Positions 41,646 to 56,123 are shown, counted from the stretch's first letter. The stretch: 64,000 nucleotides of DNA from Pseudomonas persica (GCF_900291015.1 NZ_OLKL01000003.1:62001-126000); one strand, 5' to 3'. Notes: generated from the letters alone by a model not told the origin. A program made the numbers and translations.

Positions 41646-41664
41646 AACGCTCGACCGGTACAAT
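41634..41664 (+). promoter_or_regulatory. dnaA promoter with overlapping DnaA box
   Basis: A -10 element TACAAT lies at 41659-41664, 47 bp before the dnaA GTG. The perfect DnaA box at 41634-41642 covers the expected -35 position, an arrangement that would give autorepression by DnaA. There is no good -35 hexamer, so the promoter call is moderate. Confidence 0.55.
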
Positions 41665-41711
41665 GGCGGTTTGTTTTTGCCTCATCCGGCTTTCAAACTC
41701 AGGGGATATCC

Positions 41712-43250
41712 GTGTCAGTGGAACTTTGGCAGCAGTGCGTGGAGCTTCTGCGCGATGAACTGCCTGCCCAGCAATTCAACACCTGGATCCGTCCGCTACA
41801 GGTCGAAGCCGAAGGCGACGAGTTGCGCGTCTATGCGCCTAACCGTTTCGTTCTCGATTGGGTCAATGAAAAGTACCTGGGTCGCTTGCTCGAGCTGTTG
41901 GGCGAAAACGGCAGTGGCATTGCGCCTGCCCTTTCCTTGTTGATAGGCAGCCGCCGCAGCTCGGCACCACGTGCGGCGCCCAACGCGCCAGTGAGTGCCG
42001 CCGTGGCCGCTTCGCTGGCGCACACCCAGACGCAGAGCCAGACACAGAAGGCAGCGCCGGCAGCGGTCGAACCTGTCGCGGTGGCAGCGGCCGAGCCTGT
42101 GCTGGTCGATGAACTGGCCGAGCCATCCTCGCGTGACAGCTTCGATGCCATGGCCGAGCCGGTTTCGGCGCCGACCGGCAGTGCCCGGACTGAACAGCGC
42201 ACCGTGCAGGTTGAAGGTGCGCTCAAGCACACCAGCTACCTGAACCGCACCTTCACCTTCGATACCTTCGTTGAAGGTAAGTCGAACCAGCTGGCGCGCG
42301 CGGCTGCCTGGCAGGTGGCCGACAACCCCAAGCATGGCTATAACCCGCTCTTCCTTTATGGTGGTGTGGGCCTGGGTAAAACCCACCTCATGCATGCTGT
42401 GGGTAACCACCTGCTGAAGAAGAATCCGAACGCCAAGGTCGTGTACCTGCATTCGGAGCGCTTCGTCGCGGACATGGTCAAGGCGCTGCAGCTCAACGCC
42501 ATCAACGAATTCAAGCGCTTCTACCGCTCGGTGGATGCGTTGCTGATCGACGATATCCAGTTCTTTGCCCGTAAAGAGCGCTCGCAGGAAGAGTTTTTCC
42601 ACACCTTCAACGCCTTGCTCGAGGGCGGCCAGCAGGTAATCCTTACCTCTGACCGCTACCCCAAGGAGATCGAAGGCCTGGAAGAGCGCCTGAAGTCGCG
42701 CTTTGGCTGGGGCCTGACGGTTGCCGTCGAGCCACCAGAGCTGGAAACCCGCGTGGCGATCCTGATGAAGAAGGCCGACCAGGCCAAGGTCGAACTGCCG
42801 CATGACGCAGCCTTCTTCATTGCCCAACGTATCCGTTCCAACGTCCGCGAACTGGAAGGTGCATTGAAGCGGGTGATTGCTCACTCGCACTTCATGGGCC
42901 GTGACATCACCATCGAGCTGATCCGTGAGTCACTCAAGGACCTGTTGGCGCTGCAAGACAAGCTGGTCAGTGTGGATAACATTCAGCGTACCGTCGCCGA
43001 GTACTACAAGATCAAGATCTCCGATCTGTTGTCCAAGCGTCGTTCGCGTTCCGTGGCGCGTCCACGTCAGGTGGCCATGGCCCTGTCCAAGGAGCTGACC
43101 AACCACAGTCTGCCGGAAATCGGCGACATGTTCGGTGGCCGCGACCATACGACCGTGCTGCACGCCTGCCGCAAGATCAACGAATTGAAGGAATCCGACG
43201 CGGACATCCGCGAGGACTACAAGAACCTGCTGCGGACGCTGACGACCTGA
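41712..43250 (+). CDS. dnaA: chromosomal replication initiator DnaA
   Basis: A 512-residue initiator that binds DnaA boxes and melts oriC. Domain I is at the N-terminus ([20 protein letters not shown]), then a long Ala/Pro/Gln-rich linker (about 85-170), then the AAA+ domain with [15 protein letters not shown] and [10 protein letters not shown], and domain IV with the box-binding signature [15 protein letters not shown]. The start is GTG 41712. It contains a perfect DnaA box at about 42972. Confidence 0.99.
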   Translation: MSVELWQQCVELLRDELPAQQFNTWIRPLQVEAEGDELRVYAPNRFVLDWVNEKYLGRLLELLGENGSGIAPALSLLIGSRRSSAPRAAPNAPVSAAVAASLAHTQTQSQTQKAAPAAVEPVAVAAAEPVLVDELAEPSSRDSFDAMAEPVSAPTGSARTEQRTVQVEGALKHTSYLNRTFTFDTFVEGKSNQLARAAAWQVADNPKHGYNPLFLYGGVGLGKTHLMHAVGNHLLKKNPNAKVVYLHSERFVADMVKALQLNAINEFKRFYRSVDALLIDDIQFFARKERSQEEFFHTFNALLEGGQQVILTSDRYPKEIEGLEERLKSRFGWGLTVAVEPPELETRVAILMKKADQAKVELPHDAAFFIAQRIRSNVRELEGALKRVIAHSHFMGRDITIELIRESLKDLLALQDKLVSVDNIQRTVAEYYKIKISDLLSKRRSRSVARPRQVAMALSKELTNHSLPEIGDMFGGRDHTTVLHACRKINELKESDADIREDYKNLLRTLTT

Positions 43251-43290
43251 TGGCCGTCTGCGCAGCTAATTGAAGGCAAGGGACTAGACC

Positions 43291-44394
43291 ATGCATTTCA
43301 CCATTCAACGCGAAGCCCTGTTGAAACCCCTGCAACTGGTCGCCGGTGTCGTCGAGCGCCGTCAGACCTTGCCGGTCCTGTCCAACGTATTGCTGGTCGT
43401 GCAAGGCCAGCAATTGTCGTTGACTGGTACCGACCTGGAAGTCGAACTGGTAGGCCGCGTGCAACTGGAAGAGCCGGCCGAGCCTGGCGAAATCACTGTC
43501 CCGGCACGCAAGCTGATGGACATTTGCAAAAGCCTGCCGAACGACGCTCTGATCGATATCAAGGTCGACGAGCAGAAACTGTTGGTCAAGGCCGGCCGCA
43601 GCCGCTTCACCCTGTCGACCCTGCCAGCCAATGACTTCCCGACTGTGGAAGAAGGCCCAGGCTCGCTGACCTGCAACCTGGAACAGAGCAAGCTGCGCCG
43701 CCTGATCGAGCGCACCAGTTTCGCCATGGCCCAGCAGGATGTGCGCTACTACCTCAACGGCATGCTGCTGGAAGTGTCGCGCAACACCCTGCGGGCTGTG
43801 TCCACCGACGGCCATCGCCTGGCGCTGTGCTCCATGAGCGCGCCGATCGAGCAGGATGATCGCCACCAGGTCATCGTGCCACGCAAAGGTATCCTCGAAC
43901 TGGCGCGCCTGCTGACCGACCCGGAAGGCATGGTCAGTATCGTTCTGGGCCAGCACCACATCCGCGCCACCACCGGTGAATTCACCTTCACTTCCAAGCT
44001 GGTGGACGGCAAGTTCCCGGACTACGAGCGCGTACTGCCCAAGGGTGGCGACAAGCTGGTGGTCGGTGACCGCCAGGCGCTGCGCGAAGCCTTTAGCCGT
44101 ACTGCGATTCTTTCCAACGAAAAGTACCGCGGTATCCGCCTGCAACTGGCTGCTGGCCAACTGAAGATACAGGCCAACAACCCCGAGCAGGAAGAAGCTG
44201 AAGAAGAAATCAGCGTGGACTACGAAGGTAGCTCGCTGGAAATCGGCTTCAACGTCAGCTATCTGCTGGACGTGCTGGGCGTGATGACTACCGAGCAAGT
44301 TCGTCTGATCCTGTCTGATTCCAACAGCAGTGCCCTGCTGCAGGAAGCTGGCAATGACGATTCTTCCTATGTTGTCATGCCGATGCGCCTGTAA
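43291..44394 (+). CDS. dnaN: DNA polymerase III beta subunit (sliding clamp)
   Basis: A 367-residue clamp with three repeated domains. It starts MHFTIQREALLKPLQLVAGV, has RYYLNGMLLEVSRNTLRAVS in domain 2 and ends SYVVMPMRL, the conserved C-terminal clamp-peptide region. It follows dnaA by 40 bp and is followed by recF at 15 bp. Confidence 0.99.
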   Translation: MHFTIQREALLKPLQLVAGVVERRQTLPVLSNVLLVVQGQQLSLTGTDLEVELVGRVQLEEPAEPGEITVPARKLMDICKSLPNDALIDIKVDEQKLLVKAGRSRFTLSTLPANDFPTVEEGPGSLTCNLEQSKLRRLIERTSFAMAQQDVRYYLNGMLLEVSRNTLRAVSTDGHRLALCSMSAPIEQDDRHQVIVPRKGILELARLLTDPEGMVSIVLGQHHIRATTGEFTFTSKLVDGKFPDYERVLPKGGDKLVVGDRQALREAFSRTAILSNEKYRGIRLQLAAGQLKIQANNPEQEEAEEEISVDYEGSSLEIGFNVSYLLDVLGVMTTEQVRLILSDSNSSALLQEAGNDDSSYVVMPMRL

Positions 44395-44409
44395 CCCATA
44401 GCAGGCGAA

Positions 44410-47938
<3,529 letters not shown>

Positions 47939-47987
47939 TCAGGTGTAGGGTTTCACCTCCGCTTCTATTTGACCCCGTGATCACCAA

Positions 47988-48011
47988 GCCCGCGCAAGCG
48001 GGCTTTTTTTC
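47988..48011 (+). terminator. intrinsic terminator of gyrB
   Basis: GCCCGC-GCAA-GCGGGC (47988-48003) followed by eight T residues, 50 bp after the gyrB stop. Confidence 0.93.
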
Positions 48012-48100
48012 GCCTCGAACCTACAGGCTGCTGCCTGCTGACCGAAGCCGCAATACGACACGAATTAGGTTCCGCAGACGGATCATACTTTGGGCGCCAA

Positions 48101-48116
48101 TGTTCCACGTGGAACT
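48101..48116. promoter_or_regulatory. parS-like site downstream of gyrB
   Basis: TGTTCCACGTGGAACT, 15 of 16 consensus bases, in the intergenic space between two terminators. Confidence 0.88.
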
Positions 48117-48140
48117 CCTAATTCCACTGGGGTGGCCATG

Positions 48141-48176
48141 GCACTAAAAAGCCCGCGGATGCGGGCTTTTTAGTGC
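48141..48176. terminator. bidirectional terminator after the RcnB-like gene
   Basis: A perfect 16-bp inverted repeat, GCACTAAAAAGCCCGC with a GGAT loop, reading as a GC stem with A/T flanks in both directions. It lies 9 bp beyond the stop of the minus-strand gene. Confidence 0.9.
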
Positions 48177-48185
48177 CTGTAGAAA

Positions 48186-48593
48186 TCAGTAACCGCTGAG
48201 AATGTTGACGATCACACCACTGGCAATAGCCACCAGCACATAGTCCCCGTTCACATACAGCCAGCGGTGATCACGCGGTGGCGCATACAGGTGGCGTGCT
48301 TTCCAGTCGGTCACCCAGTAGCGGTCGCCACGGTAATGAGGGTCAACTACATGGCCACGCTGCCACTGTTGATGAGGTACCGGCATGCCCTGTTGTGGGC
48401 GGAAGTTCGGGTTGCGGTAAGCGGGACCGCGGCCATTGTCATGCTTGCCTTGGTGCTGTGGCTGTCCATGGGGTGGGTTGCCTTGGTGTGATGGGCCGCC
48501 ATCATGCCGGTCAGATGGGCCCGGCTGCGCGAAGCTGGCCAAGGGGGCGCTGAGCATGAGCGTGGCGCAGATCACGGTCAGGTTTTTTTTCAT
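48186..48593 (-). CDS. RcnB-family periplasmic protein
   Basis: A 135-residue exported protein: signal peptide in residues 1-22 (MKKNLTVICATLMLSAPLASFA), then a His/Pro/Gly/Gln-rich segment and the RcnB-type domain (GDRYWVTDWKARHLYAPPRD, HRWLYVNGDYVLVAIASGVI). RcnB proteins are linked to nickel and cobalt homeostasis in E. coli; here no metal transporter is adjacent, so the role is unproven. The His-rich part fits metal binding. It has its own terminator. Confidence 0.85.
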   Translation of the reverse strand: MKKNLTVICATLMLSAPLASFAQPGPSDRHDGGPSHQGNPPHGQPQHQGKHDNGRGPAYRNPNFRPQQGMPVPHQQWQRGHVVDPHYRGDRYWVTDWKARHLYAPPRDHRWLYVNGDYVLVAIASGVIVNILSGY

Positions 48594-48739
48594 TTGATGC
48601 GGTCCTCTGCATGTTAACGCCTGGCTGGAGCTGACTGGCTGCCAGGTTCGGTTAACTGATCAGACCACAATCATTCCCGCTTAATGTCAGGACAGAGGTA
48701 AAGGTCCGGTAAAGGTCTGAGGAGGCGCGGTAGATGGCA

Positions 48740-48780
48740 CCGGCTTCGCCGGTGTTCGCGGGTGAACCCGCTCCCACAGG
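48740..48780. repeat. REP element
   Basis: CCGGCTTCGCCGGTGTTCGC followed by GGGTGAACCCGCTCCCACAG is a P. putida-type REP core plus its stem. It lies between the start side of the RcnB-like gene and the end of the fisR-like gene. Confidence 0.75.
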
Positions 48781-48836
48781 ATTTTTGTTGCCCTCGGGAA
48801 TACGCTGGCCCCTGTAGACCGCGTTAACAGAACGCG

Positions 48837-50129
<1,293 letters not shown>

Positions 50130-50187
50130 GACGGCACCGATTGGATGACCGGCGCAGGGTAACAAGGACTGCCAAACACTGCCATTA

Positions 50188-50207
50188 GCTGACAGTCGAC
50201 TGCCAGC
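50188..50207. promoter_or_regulatory. likely FisR upstream activating site
   Basis: GCTGACAGTCGACTGCCAGC is a near-perfect 20-bp palindrome. Related CTGTCAG/CTGCCA half-sites recur to about 50240. It lies 70-90 bp upstream of the -24/-12 promoter, the usual distance for a sigma-54 enhancer. Assignment to FisR is inference from position. Confidence 0.6.
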
Positions 50208-50277
50208 CGCGCTGCCACTGTCATCGGCAACTGTCAGCAACGGGCCGGTTTCATTGGCCCGCTCGCGGGAAAATGCC

Positions 50278-50293
50278 TGGCATGCATCTTGAT
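50278..50293 (+). promoter_or_regulatory. sigma-54 (-24/-12) promoter of the sulfide-oxidation operon
   Basis: TGGCATGCATCTTGAT matches TGGCACG-n4-TTGCT with the correct 12-bp GG-to-GA spacing; GA replaces the usual GC at -12. It lies 59 bp before the dioxygenase start. Confidence 0.7.
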
Positions 50294-50351
50294 AAACCTC
50301 CTGGCACTGCCTACGCCTGTACAAGGCTGGGTGGATAAATTGGAGAACGTG

Positions 50352-51236
50352 ATGATCATCGGCAACAACCTGCACGTGGACGCCTTTTACGACCAGGCGA
50401 CCTCGACCATCAGCTACCTGGTCATGGACCGTGAAACCCGCCAGTGCGCATTGATTGACAGTGTGCTGGACTACGACCCCAAATCCGGGCGCACCTGCAC
50501 TGCCTCGGCCGACCGCCTGATCCAGCGCGTGGCCGAGCTTGAAGCCAGCGTGCAGTGGGTGCTGGAAACCCATGTGCATGCCGACCACCTTTCGGCAGCG
50601 GCTTATTTAAAGGAAAAGCTCGGCGGCCATACCGCCATCGGCGCGCACATCACCCAGGTGCAGAAAGTGTTCGGTGCCTTGTTCAACGCCGAGCCAGGCT
50701 TCGCCCGCGATGGCAGCCAGTTCGATGTGCTGTTCGAAGACGAGGAAGGTTTCCGCATTGGCAACCTGCATGCCCGCGCGCTGCACACCCCAGGGCACAC
50801 GCCTGCGTGCATGAGCTTCATGATCGAGGACGCTGGCGAGACCGTGGTGTTCGTCGGCGACACCTTGTTCATGCCCGACTACGGTACCGCCCGCTGTGAC
50901 TTCCCGGGGGCCGATGCCCGCACCCTGTACCGCTCGATCCGTCGCCTGCTGGCCTTCCCTGACCAGACCCGGCTGTTCATGTGCCACGACTACCTGCCAG
51001 GTGGCCGCGACATGCAGTACGTCACCACCGTGGCCGAGCAGCGCGCCAGCAATATTCATATCCATCAGGGCGTCGATGAGGACAGCTTCGTCGCCATGCG
51101 TGAAGCCCGCGACAAGACCCTCGACATGCCCGTGCTGATCCTGCCGTCGGTGCAGGTGAACATGCGCAGCGGCCAGCTCCCCGCGCCGGAAGAGAACGGT
51201 GTGAGCTACCTGAAGATTCCGCTGAACAAGCTGTGA
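50352..51236 (+). CDS. pdo: persulfide dioxygenase (ETHE1-like MBL-fold hydrolase)
   Basis: A 294-residue metallo-beta-lactamase-fold protein. THVHADHLSAAAYLK (about 73-87) is the His-x-His-x-Asp-His motif; HTPGHTPACMSF and CHDYLPGG complete the iron site. In such clusters it oxidises glutathione persulfide to sulfite. ATG 50352 is chosen because GGAG lies 6 bases upstream; a longer frame starting at 50289 overlaps the sigma-54 promoter. It is followed by the sulfide:quinone reductase gene after 40 bp. Confidence 0.88.
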   Translation: MIIGNNLHVDAFYDQATSTISYLVMDRETRQCALIDSVLDYDPKSGRTCTASADRLIQRVAELEASVQWVLETHVHADHLSAAAYLKEKLGGHTAIGAHITQVQKVFGALFNAEPGFARDGSQFDVLFEDEEGFRIGNLHARALHTPGHTPACMSFMIEDAGETVVFVGDTLFMPDYGTARCDFPGADARTLYRSIRRLLAFPDQTRLFMCHDYLPGGRDMQYVTTVAEQRASNIHIHQGVDEDSFVAMREARDKTLDMPVLILPSVQVNMRSGQLPAPEENGVSYLKIPLNKL

Positions 51237-51276
51237 CCGCCCTGCCCCATAACCAGATTTCCAGGATTTACCGCCA

Positions 51277-52545
51277 ATGCCTGCCTTGTTCTCCCCTGCC
51301 AATACCGACCACCACAAAGTGGTCATCGTCGGTGCCGGTGCCGCCGGTATCGCCACTGCTTCCAGCCTGATCAGCCGTGACCCGTCGCTGGACGTAACCT
51401 TGATCGACCCCGCCGAGGTGCATTACTACCAGCCTGGTTGGACCATGGTCGGTGCCGGCGTGTTCAAGGCACCCAGCACTGCTCGTACCATGGCCTCGAT
51501 CATCCCGCGGGGTGTGCGCTGGATAAAGGCACGGGTGCAGGGGTTCGACCCGCTGGGCCAACTGGTCCTCCTCGAAGGCGGCCGCGCCATCAGTTATGAA
51601 CAGCTGGTGGTCTGCCCTGGCCTCAAGCTGGATTGGGCAGCCATTGATGGCCTCAGCGAGACCTTGGGCCGCAACGGCGTCACCTCCAACTACCGCTACG
51701 ACCTGGCGCCCTACACCTGGGAGCTGGTGCAGAAGCTCAAGCAAGGTCGCGCCCTGTTCTGCCAGCCGCCCATGCCGATCAAGTGTGCGGGCGCGCCGCA
51801 GAAGGCGTTGTACCTGTCTTGCGACCACTGGCTGCGGCACGGTCACCTGGGGGCGGTGAAAGCCGGCTTCTTCAATGCCGGCGCGGTATTGTTCGGTGTG
51901 GCGGACTACGTGCCCGCACTGATGAAGTACATCGAGAAGTACGCCGTGGACCTCAATTTTTCCCATCGTCTGGTAGCCGTGGATGGTCCGGGCAAGCTCG
52001 CCACCTTTGTGCGTACCTTGGCTGATGGCAGCAGCGAAACCCGTATCGAGGCGTTCGACATGCTGCACGTGGTACCCCCGCAGGTGGCACCGGACTTCAT
52101 TCGTGAAAGCCCGTTGGCTGACAGCGCGGGCTGGGTCGATGTCGATCCGCACACCCTGCGCCATCGCCACTTCACCAATGTCCATGCCCTGGGGGACGTG
52201 GCCAACACCAGCAATGCCAAGACCGCCGCCGCTGCGCGCAAGCAGGCACCGGTCGTGGCCAACAATGTGCTGGTGGCCCTGGGCAGGCTGCCTACCCTGG
52301 CCCGTTACGATGGTTATGGCTCGTGCCCGCTCACCGTCGAGCGCGGCAAGATTGTCCTGGCCGAGTTCACCTATGGCGGCAAGCTGGCACCGAGCTTCCC
52401 CAACTGGTTGCTGGATGGTCGCAAGCCGACGCGCCTGGCCTGGTTGCTCAAGGCACAGGCGCTGCCACCCTTGTACTGGAAAGGCATGCTCAAGGGCCGC
52501 GAGTGGTTGGCACGCCCGCAGTTGGTAGCCGAGGCTGGGCAGTGA
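51277..52545 (+). CDS. sqr: sulfide:quinone oxidoreductase
   Basis: A 422-residue flavoprotein of the SQR type II group. The FAD motif is VVIVGAGAAGIATASSL (15-31); VHYYQPGWTMVGAG and MPIKCAGAPQKALYLS (with Cys170) are typical of SQOR proteins, and HALGDVANTSNAKTAAA is the second FAD-binding motif. It oxidises sulfide to sulfane sulfur and passes electrons to the quinone pool, producing the substrate of the neighbouring dioxygenase. Its stop overlaps the start of the transporter gene (GTGA). Confidence 0.9.
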   Translation: MPALFSPANTDHHKVVIVGAGAAGIATASSLISRDPSLDVTLIDPAEVHYYQPGWTMVGAGVFKAPSTARTMASIIPRGVRWIKARVQGFDPLGQLVLLEGGRAISYEQLVVCPGLKLDWAAIDGLSETLGRNGVTSNYRYDLAPYTWELVQKLKQGRALFCQPPMPIKCAGAPQKALYLSCDHWLRHGHLGAVKAGFFNAGAVLFGVADYVPALMKYIEKYAVDLNFSHRLVAVDGPGKLATFVRTLADGSSETRIEAFDMLHVVPPQVAPDFIRESPLADSAGWVDVDPHTLRHRHFTNVHALGDVANTSNAKTAAAARKQAPVVANNVLVALGRLPTLARYDGYGSCPLTVERGKIVLAEFTYGGKLAPSFPNWLLDGRKPTRLAWLLKAQALPPLYWKGMLKGREWLARPQLVAEAGQ

Positions 52546-53360
52546 TCGAACATCAACTATTGGGCGCGGGCCTGGGCGCAATCATCGGCGCCGTGCTGGC
52601 GCTGACCGGTGCGGGCGGTGGCATCCTGGCAGTGCCTTTGCTGGTGTTCGGCCTGGGGCTGTCGATGGTCGAGGCGGCACCGGTCGGCCTGCTGGCCGTG
52701 GGTATGGCGGCGGCGGTGGGGGCTGTGCTGGGCTTGCGTCAGGGCCTGGTGCGCTACCGGGCGGCGCTGTTCATCGCATTGATCGGTGTGGCAGCGGCGC
52801 CGTTCGGGCTGATGCTGGCGCGCCGCCTGCCGAACACGCCACTGCAGTTGGTGTTCGCCGGGGTGCTGGTATACGCCTGCGTGCGCATCTGGCGCAAGGC
52901 GGCCAAGGAACTGCGCGGCGCAGCCAACGACGCCCATCGCTACATCGAACCCTGTGTGTTGAACCCGCTGCAGGGCCGTTTGCGCTGGACCCTGCCCTGC
53001 GCGCGCGCCCTGGCGTTCACCGGTGCATTGTCCGGGCTGCTGTCCGGCCTGCTTGGTGTGGGCGGTGGCTTTGTCATCATCCCGGCCCTGAACCGCTACA
53101 CCAACCTGCGCATGGCCAGCATCGTCTCCACCTCGCTGGCGGTGATCGCGCTGGTGTCCACCGGCAGTGTGGTCAGCGCCAGCCTGGCGGGGGTGATGCA
53201 CTGGCAGGTTGGCGCTCCTTTCGCCGGCGGCGCGGTGCTCGGCCTGCTGCTGGCGCGGCCATTGGCGGCCAGGCTGGCCGGGCCGCGCTTGCAGCAGATG
53301 TTTGCCGTGGCCGGTTGGGCAGCGGCCCTGTTGCTGGCCGGCAAGGCGCTACTGGGCTAA
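52542..53360 (+). CDS. TauE/SafE-family sulfite exporter
   Basis: A 272-residue membrane protein with about eight helices. It has the repeated TauE motif with a GAGGGILAVPLLVFGLGLS block near the N-terminus and SGLLGVGGGFVIIPAL in the second half. It starts with GTG 52542, overlapping the sqr stop, so it is translationally coupled. Export of the sulfite made by the dioxygenase is the likely job. It overlaps the convergent LysR gene by 12 bp. Confidence 0.88.
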   Translation: MIEHQLLGAGLGAIIGAVLALTGAGGGILAVPLLVFGLGLSMVEAAPVGLLAVGMAAAVGAVLGLRQGLVRYRAALFIALIGVAAAPFGLMLARRLPNTPLQLVFAGVLVYACVRIWRKAAKELRGAANDAHRYIEPCVLNPLQGRLRWTLPCARALAFTGALSGLLSGLLGVGGGFVIIPALNRYTNLRMASIVSTSLAVIALVSTGSVVSASLAGVMHWQVGAPFAGGAVLGLLLARPLAARLAGPRLQQMFAVAGWAAALLLAGKALLG

Positions 53361-54236
53361 CAGCTCGCTCTGTTCCGCCGCGCACAGCGCCAGCAGGTAG
53401 TCCCACACTACCCGCAGGCGCACCGACTTGTGCAGTTCGCGGCGGGTGCAGATCCAGTAGCTGCGCTGGATGGTTTCGCCTGGCAGCACGCGCACCAGCG
53501 TCGGGTCGTGGCGGGCCATGTAGTTGGGCAGTACGGCGATGCCCAGCCCGGCGCGGGCGGCGGTTTGCTGGGCGATTACGCTGGTGCTGCGAAACACCAC
53601 GTTGGGCGCCCGGCAGAAGCTGTTGAGAAACAGCAGTTCCTGGCTGAACAGCAAGTCGTCGACGTAGCCGATCCAGCTGTGCCGGGCCAGGTCCTCGCGG
53701 TTGTGCAGAGAGGGGGCACGGTCCAGATAGTCCTGGCTGGCGTACAGGGCCAGGCGATAGTCAGTGAGTTTGCGGGTGATCAGCAGGTCGGCGTTGGGCC
53801 GTTCCAAGTGGATGCTGATCTCCGCCTCGCGGTTGAGGATGCTGACGAAGCGCGGCACCGCCACCAGTTCCACTTCCAGGCCGGGGTAGCGGTCGAACAG
53901 CGCATTCATGCGCGGGGTGAAGAACATGATGCCGATGCCTTCGGTCACCCCCAGGCGAATCTTGCCCAGCGGCGTGATGGCCTGGGTGATTTCTTCCTGC
54001 GCCAGCAGGGCGACGTTTTCCATGGCTTCGGCGTGCTTGAGCAGGGCCTGGCCCGAAGGGGTCAGTTCATAGCCCTGGGCATGCTGCACGAACAGCGCGG
54101 TACCCAGGCTTTGCTCGATGCTCTCGATGTGCCGGGCCACGGTGCTGTGGGTAGTGTTGAGGCGCTTGGCGGCGGTAAGCAGGCGGCCGCTGCGCTGCAA
54201 CTCGAGGAAAAACCGCAGATCGTTCCAGTCGAACAT
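53349..54236 (-). CDS. LysR-family transcriptional regulator
   Basis: A 295-residue LysR protein. The N-terminal winged helix is FDWNDLRFFLELQRSGRLLT, followed by AAKRLNTTHSTVARHIESIE; the effector domain follows (LGKIRLGVTEGIG; AGLGIAVLPNYMA). ATG 54236 is the family start; the upstream open frame runs through a REP element. The target is not clear; the divergent GMC oxidoreductase gene is a candidate. Confidence 0.9.
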   Translation of the reverse strand: MFDWNDLRFFLELQRSGRLLTAAKRLNTTHSTVARHIESIEQSLGTALFVQHAQGYELTPSGQALLKHAEAMENVALLAQEEITQAITPLGKIRLGVTEGIGIMFFTPRMNALFDRYPGLEVELVAVPRFVSILNREAEISIHLERPNADLLITRKLTDYRLALYASQDYLDRAPSLHNREDLARHSWIGYVDDLLFSQELLFLNSFCRAPNVVFRSTSVIAQQTAARAGLGIAVLPNYMARHDPTLVRVLPGETIQRSYWICTRRELHKSVRLRVVWDYLLALCAAEQSELLAQ

Positions 54237-54265
54237 GCTGATCCTTTTTGGCAGTTCGTTCCGGC

Positions 54266-54357
54266 CTCTTCGCGGGTAAACCCGCACCCACAAAGACCGC
54301 GCAGCCTTCAGAAGCAGCGCCAATCCTGTGGGAGCGGGTTTACCCGCGAAAGGGTCG
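54266..54357. repeat. REP pair upstream of the GMC oxidoreductase gene
   Basis: CTCTTCGCGGGTAAACCCGC and GTGGGAGCGGGTTTACCCGC face each other about 40 bp apart. They lie between two divergent genes, an unusual place for REPs, which mostly occur between convergent genes. Confidence 0.85.
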
Positions 54358-54476
54358 GTACAGGCTTACCCCTGTGCTAAAACGCACAGCGGCTGCGCGA
54401 AATCTCGTGTTTCCCCCACGAAATTACTCACTAAGATGGTTCGGGACAAGAATAAAAATCAGGCGCGAGGTTGCAC

Positions 54477-56123
54477 ATGCCATCAGCCGATTGTGTCTTC
54501 GACTACGTGGTCGTAGGGGCCGGTCCCGCCGGTTGCCTGCTGGCCAATCGTTTGTCCGCCGACCCCTCCTGCCGCGTGCTGCTGTTGGAAGCGGGTGGCC
54601 GTGACAACTATCCCTGGATCCACATCCCCGTCGGTTATCTCTACTGCATCGGCAACCCGCGCACCGACTGGTGCTTCAAGACCGAGGCGCAGCCCGGCCT
54701 GGGCGGTCGAGCGCTGGGCTATCCACGCGGCAAGGTGCTGGGTGGCTGCTCCTCGATCAACGGCATGATCTACATGCGCGGCCAGGCCGCCGACTATGAC
54801 CGTTGGGCCGAGCAAGGCAACGACGGCTGGGCCTGGAAGGACGTACTGCCGCTTTTCAAGGCCAGCGAAAGCCACTTTGCCGGCGCCAGCGAGCACCACG
54901 GTGGTGACGGCGAGTGGCGGGTCGAGCGTCAGCGCTACAGTTGGCCAATCCTCGATGCCTTCCGCGATGCCGCCGAGCAAAGCGGTATCGGCAAGGTCGA
55001 TGACTTCAATACCGGCGACAACCAAGGCTGTGGATACTTTCAGGTGAACCAGCGTAGCGGTGTGCGCTGGAACGCCTCCAAGGCCTTCCTGCGGCCGGTC
55101 AAGGGCCGCACCAACCTCACCGTGCTGACCGGTGTTCAGGTTGACCAGGTGCTGCTCAACACCACCCGTGCGCGGGCGGTGAAGGCGTTCTGGCAAGGTG
55201 CCTGGCACGAGTTTGCGGCGCGTCGCGAGATCATTCTCTGTGCGGGTGCGGTGGGCTCACCCGGTATTCTGCAGCGCTCTGGCATCGGCCCGCGCCAGCT
55301 ACTGGAAAGCCTGGGCATTGGCGTGCGTCACGACATGCCAGGCGTTGGCGGCAACCTGCAGGATCACCTGCAACTGCGCCTGATCTACCAGATCCGTAAT
55401 ACCCGTACCCTGAACCAGATGGCCAACAGCCTGTGGGGCAAGATGGGTATGGGCCTGCGCTATCTCTATGACCGCAGCGGCCCGCTGGCCATGGCACCGA
55501 GCCAGCTGGGCGCGTTCGTGCGTTCGAGCCCGGAGCAGGCCACCGCCAACCTGCAGTACCACGTGCAGCCGCTGTCACTTGAGCGCTTCGGTGAGCCATT
55601 GCACCCGTTCCCGGCCTTTACCGCCTCGGTGTGCAACCTGCGCCCGGCCAGCCGCGGGCGTATCGATATCTGCAGCAGCGACATGAACAGCACGCCGCTG
55701 ATTGACCCCAAATACCTCAGCGACCCCCAGGACCTGCGCGTCGCCGCCGATGCCATTCGCCTTACCCGGCGTATCGTCCAGGCCCCTGCCCTCGCCGCGT
55801 TCGACCCAAAGGAATATCTGCCGGGTCCAGCCCTGCAAACCGAGCAAGAGCTGTTCGAAGCCGCCGGCAAGATCGGCACTACCATCTTCCATCCGGTCGG
55901 CACCTGCCGCATGGGCAATGGTGAACTGGACGTTGTGGATAATCAGCTGCGCGTACATGGCATCCCCGGCCTGCGCGTGGCGGACGCTTCGATCATGCCG
56001 CAGATCACCTCCGGCAATACCTGTTCGCCCACCCTGATGATCGCCGAGAAGGCGGCTCAACTGATCCTCAAAGGAGCTGCCACCCAGACCTATCTGAACG
56101 AAGACGCGATACCGACGCCCTGA
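54477..56123 (+). CDS. GMC-family FAD-dependent oxidoreductase
   Basis: A 548-residue flavoenzyme of the choline/alcohol dehydrogenase group. The FAD motif is VVVGAGPAGCLLANRLS near residue 12, RGKVLGGCSSINGMIYMRG is GMC signature 1, GAVGSPGILQRSGIGP is signature 2, and HPVGTCRMG plus PQITSGNTCSPTLMIAEKAA hold the catalytic His/Asn region. GAGG lies 6 bases before ATG 54477; a TTG two codons upstream is less likely. The substrate, an alcohol, is unknown. It is followed by an MFS transporter gene that may bring in the substrate. Confidence 0.9.
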   Translation: MPSADCVFDYVVVGAGPAGCLLANRLSADPSCRVLLLEAGGRDNYPWIHIPVGYLYCIGNPRTDWCFKTEAQPGLGGRALGYPRGKVLGGCSSINGMIYMRGQAADYDRWAEQGNDGWAWKDVLPLFKASESHFAGASEHHGGDGEWRVERQRYSWPILDAFRDAAEQSGIGKVDDFNTGDNQGCGYFQVNQRSGVRWNASKAFLRPVKGRTNLTVLTGVQVDQVLLNTTRARAVKAFWQGAWHEFAARREIILCAGAVGSPGILQRSGIGPRQLLESLGIGVRHDMPGVGGNLQDHLQLRLIYQIRNTRTLNQMANSLWGKMGMGLRYLYDRSGPLAMAPSQLGAFVRSSPEQATANLQYHVQPLSLERFGEPLHPFPAFTASVCNLRPASRGRIDICSSDMNSTPLIDPKYLSDPQDLRVAADAIRLTRRIVQAPALAAFDPKEYLPGPALQTEQELFEAAGKIGTTIFHPVGTCRMGNGELDVVDNQLRVHGIPGLRVADASIMPQITSGNTCSPTLMIAEKAAQLILKGAATQTYLNEDAIPTP

